This document shows, in pieces, positions 37,201 to 43,200 of a stretch of 64,000 bases of DNA (positions are counted from its first letter, which is position 1; each line of letters begins with the position of its first letter). The DNA comes from Misgurnus anguillicaudatus (lineage: Eukaryota; Chordata; Actinopteri; Cypriniformes; Cobitidae). Made by a program: the position numbers and the translations under genes. The stretch is from positions 22,341,001 through 22,405,000 of the forward strand of contig NC_073354.2 of assembly GCF_027580225.2 (NCBI RefSeq), written 5' to 3'. The notes beneath the pieces are model-generated. The model searched no databases and had not been told where the DNA came from. It saw only the letters and a program-made list of their open reading frames with translations.

Positions 37201-40200
37201 TGGTGTGTGTGTGTAGTTATTATGTATATATAAATACACACACATTCATGTATATATTAAAGAAACATTTACATGTGTCTATATATAGTTATTATTTATA
37301 TTTTTATATATTATATATACATTTAAAAAAATTATATATATAAAAAAATCTGAAATGTATATATGTATGTGTGAGTGTTTAAATATCCATAATAATTACA
37401 CACAGCACACACACACATATTTCATGCAAAATGTAACTTATTTTGTATGCGATTAATCGTTATTAATCTTTGCGCTGCACTCTAGAGGTTGCTCAAAGCC
37501 TTTGAATATTTCCGAAATCACATATTTTTGCAAAAACTTTACCATTTAAAAACGCACAACACACATAAAAATTGCTTCTTGGAAGGTAACTTTGTTCCAG
37601 TTATTTCAGTCTCTTCTGATCCGAGTAGCCATGTAGCAGACTTGTTCGTGTATATTGTCTATTGTGCTTCATTCACATTGAAGCTTTCTTGCTTTGAAAG
37701 ACATATCACAACTAAAACAGGAGTTTTAATTGCATGGAGCATGGTAAAATAAGTCCATTGCTACCATAAGTATATATTATTAAACAATTATACATGCTAG
37801 CACAAAGTTTCAATGTGTTAAACTTCAAAGGTCTTGAGCAATCTCTAAATATTAATTAATATAAAAAATTTGCTCAATTTTTTTATTTATTTATTCAAAC
37901 ATATTGCTTGGGGGAGAGCATGAACTTTTAAAAGTTGAAAAATAAGGACCACCCTACTCTACATCATAAACCAGCCTGACCATCATTGGTATTCATACTG
38001 GTTTATGTTGGTCTTCTCATGTGGGACACCAGATCTAGGTAAACTTGTTTACAATCTTCTTCAGAACGCTGGGACAGAAAACAGCATCTTTCCTTTGCCT
38101 GAACCTCAAGATGTGTTTCTGGCCTCTCAAGTGAAGTTTGAAGACCTCTCCAAGGATTTAAGAAAGTTAAGCAGGGACTTGGCAGGTAAGAATTACCAAA
38201 ACCTCTCTCAAGGGTTGAAAAACACTTTAACTGTGCAATGATTTACTACACCATCAGATGAAGCCAGATTAGATGGGTTTGGATGGCCGGATGGCTACGA
38301 TCCTCCGTCCGCCAACTGTAACTCTACCACAATGAGTCATGCGGACTAGAGTCGGTCACCATGGCTTGGCTTCACAGGAGATTTTATTGCATCTGTTAGC
38401 AACAATTCATTATTAAACCACATTAGATCAGGTAGAATATACCTGCGTATACTTTCCACCGTATATTTGCATGCGCAGATGTTGGAGACGAAGCAGAGTC
38501 TGTGATTCTGACTTGGCGCCTTTTAGATATGACTTTAATCCTGCCCATCAGATGCTTCTGGCATTGTGTGGTTCCCCAGCTTTGTTGCTTATGTTGTCGT
38601 AGGGCCGAAAATCTTCAGTGCTTTGGCGCTTATGTAATCTGAGAGAAGAGCAGTTTATCGCCGATGGGATGGGCTTTATCTCGGCATAGATGCACAGATG
38701 CTGTTCTCCCGCTACACTGTATCAGTTAGAGTTCAGTGTGGCCTTACAGATGTGTGTCAAAGATTGTATTCTTTACCTTTCAACAAGCCTTTCTTATCGG
38801 GCGACAGGGAGACTCCCAAATCTGGCCCATCACTCTTTCCCTTTTCTTGCCTTTTGAACTCCCCTCATGACTCTTTTTGTTCAGTTGTTTTGGTGTCTTG
38901 GATATGTTGCTCGAGGTCCCACTGAAGGTTTGGATGCTCGAGGTGACCATGTTTCTGTGCATTTTGCAAAAATTAGTCACAGCGTGCTTCCACGAAAGGG
39001 AATGACTTTCTGTAGAAAACTTCTAATGCTTGTAGTCTCCACGGTTTGCTTTGAGACATCTTTCTGATCTCTTTGTAATCGTTGCGGCTGTGGTTTGGCT
39101 CGCCACAATGAATAGTTGAGAAGACCTGAATAAAGTCACGATTTGAGTTTGACTACCTTAGTGCATGTTGCCAAATAAAAAAATCTGTTGGATAGATAGT
39201 AAAGTCTTAGGAACCATAAGTTTTGTTGTTTTTGCAATGATATAGTGAGCATTATATAATCTTTATTAGAAAAAAAAAAAAAAATTTGAATAAAGTGTGA
39301 AGGATTTAATGTGACTTTTACTTACACTTGAGCAATAGAAAACCTAAATTAAACGAAACCCTAATTTTTAATTCTAATCGAATGACTTCCAGGACTTCAT
39401 TCTCCTTAAAAGAGTTCAATATGTGCTTGGTGCCAAAAGAAGTCACACTAAATACTGACTTTTGCCAGAAGAAGCCATTTTGTTTTGATTTGCACATATT
39501 TCCTAGAATTTCTGTTTCCATCTTAATAAAGAGAGCGAATAATAAATATGGATGTCATTAAAACTTTGCTAAAACAACAAGGCCTGAGTCCATTAAGACG
39601 TTTGCACAAATATGAACCAAATCAATTTAACCTTGGATTATTTTAGTTTTAATCAATAATTTGTTTAGATTCGCTACAGGGTAGATGTCTAAACACTGCC
39701 AGCCATCTTCACAGTTTACACAATGCTCAATGAAAACAGTAGTGTGTGTAACTTTATCTCGAGTGAGATGCAGATGGAGTGTGTCCAAGCGTCCTGGCTT
39801 CCCATCAGGGTGTATTATGACTGGGCCGGGAGACTGGCTCCTCTGATCCTCCGATTGGACGGGGGGCTGGCGTTGAACAAACAGCACTGCTTAGGTCCAC
39901 GGGTGGTACAATGGCTATCTAAGGATGCTATCAGAGGTGCATCCAAACAGATCTTACCTAGAGAAAAGACATTCGATGACCTTTGACTCTGCCACAGGTG
40001 GAGGTATTGTGTTTATGTACTTCTTGCTAACAAAAGGTTTGACTTTCCTAATTGATCTTTGGTACATACATGTCATATTATAATTAAAACATCAAAAAAA
40101 TGACAGCTGTTGCTGTTGACATGATGTTACTTTTGGAAACCACTGACCTTAATCCAGCTCAGCAATAACTTCCTTCCATGAAATACTTTTCAGCTATTTT

Positions 40201-43200
40201 ACAAGAACATTTAATAGGAATGTCCATGCAGCTCTCGTATGTGTATCACTATTAGTAATTTATTGTGCACATATAGATGGGTGGCTTCTCAAATGAAAGT
40301 TTGTCCTAACTCTTTAGGCCAGAGCATCCTCCATAACAAATTGTTTTGGTCCATCTAAAGCACATACAGCCACAAACTGTTGATCTCTAAGCATTGCTAC
40401 AATAGATCTTGGCTTATATCATTTTGCATTTCTTTGCAATGTATGAGCATATATGAAGAGCTCAGATGCAATAAATTTGAGCAGAATAAACAAACCGGTA
40501 TTTCTGAATGACCTGAGGATGGGATTAAGCAGATTTGAAGTAAAAATACTTAATGAAAGGATAATACATACAGAGAGCATACAGTCAACATCATTATCTC
40601 ATTTTTGATGGAGGTGGCATTTAGTGGCTTTTGCATCTGCTATTTATTTATTTGTTTATTTATTTATTAAAGGCAGGATGGATGATTTTGAAAATCACTT
40701 TGGAAAAGGGAGTCGGGACGAGTACCAAAACACACTTGTATCTAATCAGCATTAAGGGGCATGTCTACTAATGGCACTTTTTCATTGCATAGTACCCCAC
40801 GGTTTGGTTTGGTTTGGGTCGGGTCAGCTAACTTTTGGAGGTTTTTCCACTGGGTGCAGTACGTAGTACCCGATACTTTTTTTTAGTACAACCTCCGTCG
40901 GAGTTCCAAGCGACCCGAGCTGGTACCAAAACGTGACGCGAAAACACTGTAGATTGGTCTGAGAGAATCGTCACTACCAGCGCCATTGCTATAATGTAAA
41001 AGATTAGCTTTACCTTTATGCTAGCTTGCGCTGTCTCAAGTAAACCTTTTGTCATTTGTGTTTTGCTGTAAGTTCCAAAACTCCCTTTTAGAGATGAAAA
41101 CATCCACATGTTGAGAATCAGGAACACTGTAAAAAAAATTTTCACAGACTTACAGTTTGTGGCGGCACATTCGCGGCGTGCACGTCCGCATATATATGCT
41201 TAAATGCAACTTAAATGAGGCTCAGCGGAGCGCTTCGACTGACACCACAGGTGTTTGTACAAAAACTATCATGTGAGACAGAGGTAGTGATAAACGCAAT
41301 GTGCAAACATCTATTTGTGGTGGTAAATTTTTATTTTGTGGCGGACTGAGAAATGCTGAATGTATGGGAATGTACAACAACGCTCTCACTTGTATGATGT
41401 CACAGCAGTAGGCAGCGCAATTATAACGACACGCCTTTAATCCCTTCCACTCTGAAGTGTTACTAAACTCGATGGAAAAGCAAACCAAGCCAAAGTGAGG
41501 TGAGCTGACCCGACCTGACCCAGACCGTGGGGTGCTATGCGATGGAAAGCGCCATAACCGACCTTGTTGCCTGGGTTGCGTATGGGGTGGGTCTATCTAA
41601 AGAAGGTCCAGATTCTATTGGGGTAGGGGCATGTTTGTTTTGGTGATTTCAAATGTCAGCATTGATTTTCAGAGATCATGCACCCCGCCTTTAACACCAG
41701 GGTAAAAATATTACTTAGTTATAAATCTTTCCTTGTCATTAAATTTTAAAAATGTGAATGACTATTAAATTGCTTACATACACAGTTAAAATGCTGGGTT
41801 GTTTTCAGCCAGGCGTTGGGTCAAAAAGGGATGAGCCCAGCCCCTTGGGTTGTTTTAACCCATTGTTGGGTCAAATATAAACATTTTCTAGGTTAATTTG
41901 GACCAACGATTGGGCTTGACACTTTCTGACCCAATGCTGGGCTGAAAATGACCCAGCATTTTTTAAGAATGTATATACATATTTGCAGTTTGGTGGCCAT
42001 TCAGATTTTGAGATCTTGTTGACAAGGGAACATTTATAAGTAATATTATAAAACGGCTCGTTCTGGTTCTTCATTCTGATTGGTTGAAACGCGTTCTAAG
42101 CCATGATAAAATACCCCGGTAAACCCACAGTTCAGACCGCATTACATAAATATCACTGCGCCACTGTTGCTGCGTACTGATTTATGAAAATAAACACCAC
42201 AGTCTTTAATCATTTTTAATTTTTTCTACATTTGCACAATTATGGCGATATCCAGATAAATGTCATAGATATTGTTGAGTCATTTCGTCAATAAAGAGAA
42301 AACGAGTTGTTTTTGTCTTAAATTGATATTTCCGCTATTATCCACTAGATGGCAATCTTACCCAACTTAAACACTGACGCATTCACCCGACACAACAGCG
42401 TTGTGGTGGATTTAGCGTGATGTGTAAGTTTTGATGGCTCTGAATCTGATCTCTTACAAAAGTTCTTCACAAAAATTGAATTGTCTCCGAAAATTTGAGA
42501 GGTAATAACTGATAAGAGAACAAATGAAGGTAGGATGAAACGTTTTTTTTGTTGTTGTTGTTTTTGTTGTTTGAAAGCGGATGGTCTGTTCTTTCATTTG
42601 AAACGCTGACGGGGAAAGAGTTAAAGTTAAGCATTTATATCAGTGAAGTAGCACAATATAAATGTCAATGTATAAATTAAATTAGATGAATGTTGATTTA
42701 TAAAATAAACACCACAGTCTTAAATCATATTTTCATTGTGTCTTTGCTGCGTCTGTGTTGGTTGTGAACTGCACTCTGTTGCAGCCACTCTTGATTCTGA
42801 GGAACTACTTTGTTTGGCGGAAGAGTAATATTTGTACTAATATAATTACAACTTATTTGTGTTTTATTTTATGAAATCCTGCAATGTATATGAAGTAACC
42901 GTTTTATAAAAGCAATAAGTCCCGCGAAGCAGTGGGGTTACAGTGCATTTTATAACAGCTATATAATAGCTGTTATAAAATGCACTGGTAACCCACTGCT
43001 TCTTGGGACTTATTGCTTTATTTTTACCCAGGTTTTTTTGTTGCTTCAATTTGCACACTTGTTATGTACACCCCTCTTTGTGATGCACAAACATTATTAA
43101 TAGCATAGCTTCAAAAATGCTTTCATATTGCCAGCACTTCATTGATAAACAACCCTAAGATCATAAGATCTTGGTTCATATCACTCCATACCAACCAAGA

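Larger units (their letters stand above)
35858..37956. mobile_element. hAT element with exact 8-bp TSD, carrying a Tc1-like element
   Basis: Termini TAGGGTGGTCCTTAT / ATAAGGACCACCCTA, flanked by CTCTACAT on both sides (35,850-35,857 and 37,957-37,964). The internal sequence outside the nested element is AT-rich and lacks a hAT transposase, so it is non-autonomous. It occupies most of fmn1 intron 13. Confidence 0.95.

Noticed and set aside
41200..41490. 88-codon minus-strand frame
   Set aside because: It lies wholly inside the foldback repeat 40,773-41,554 and has no protein similarity.
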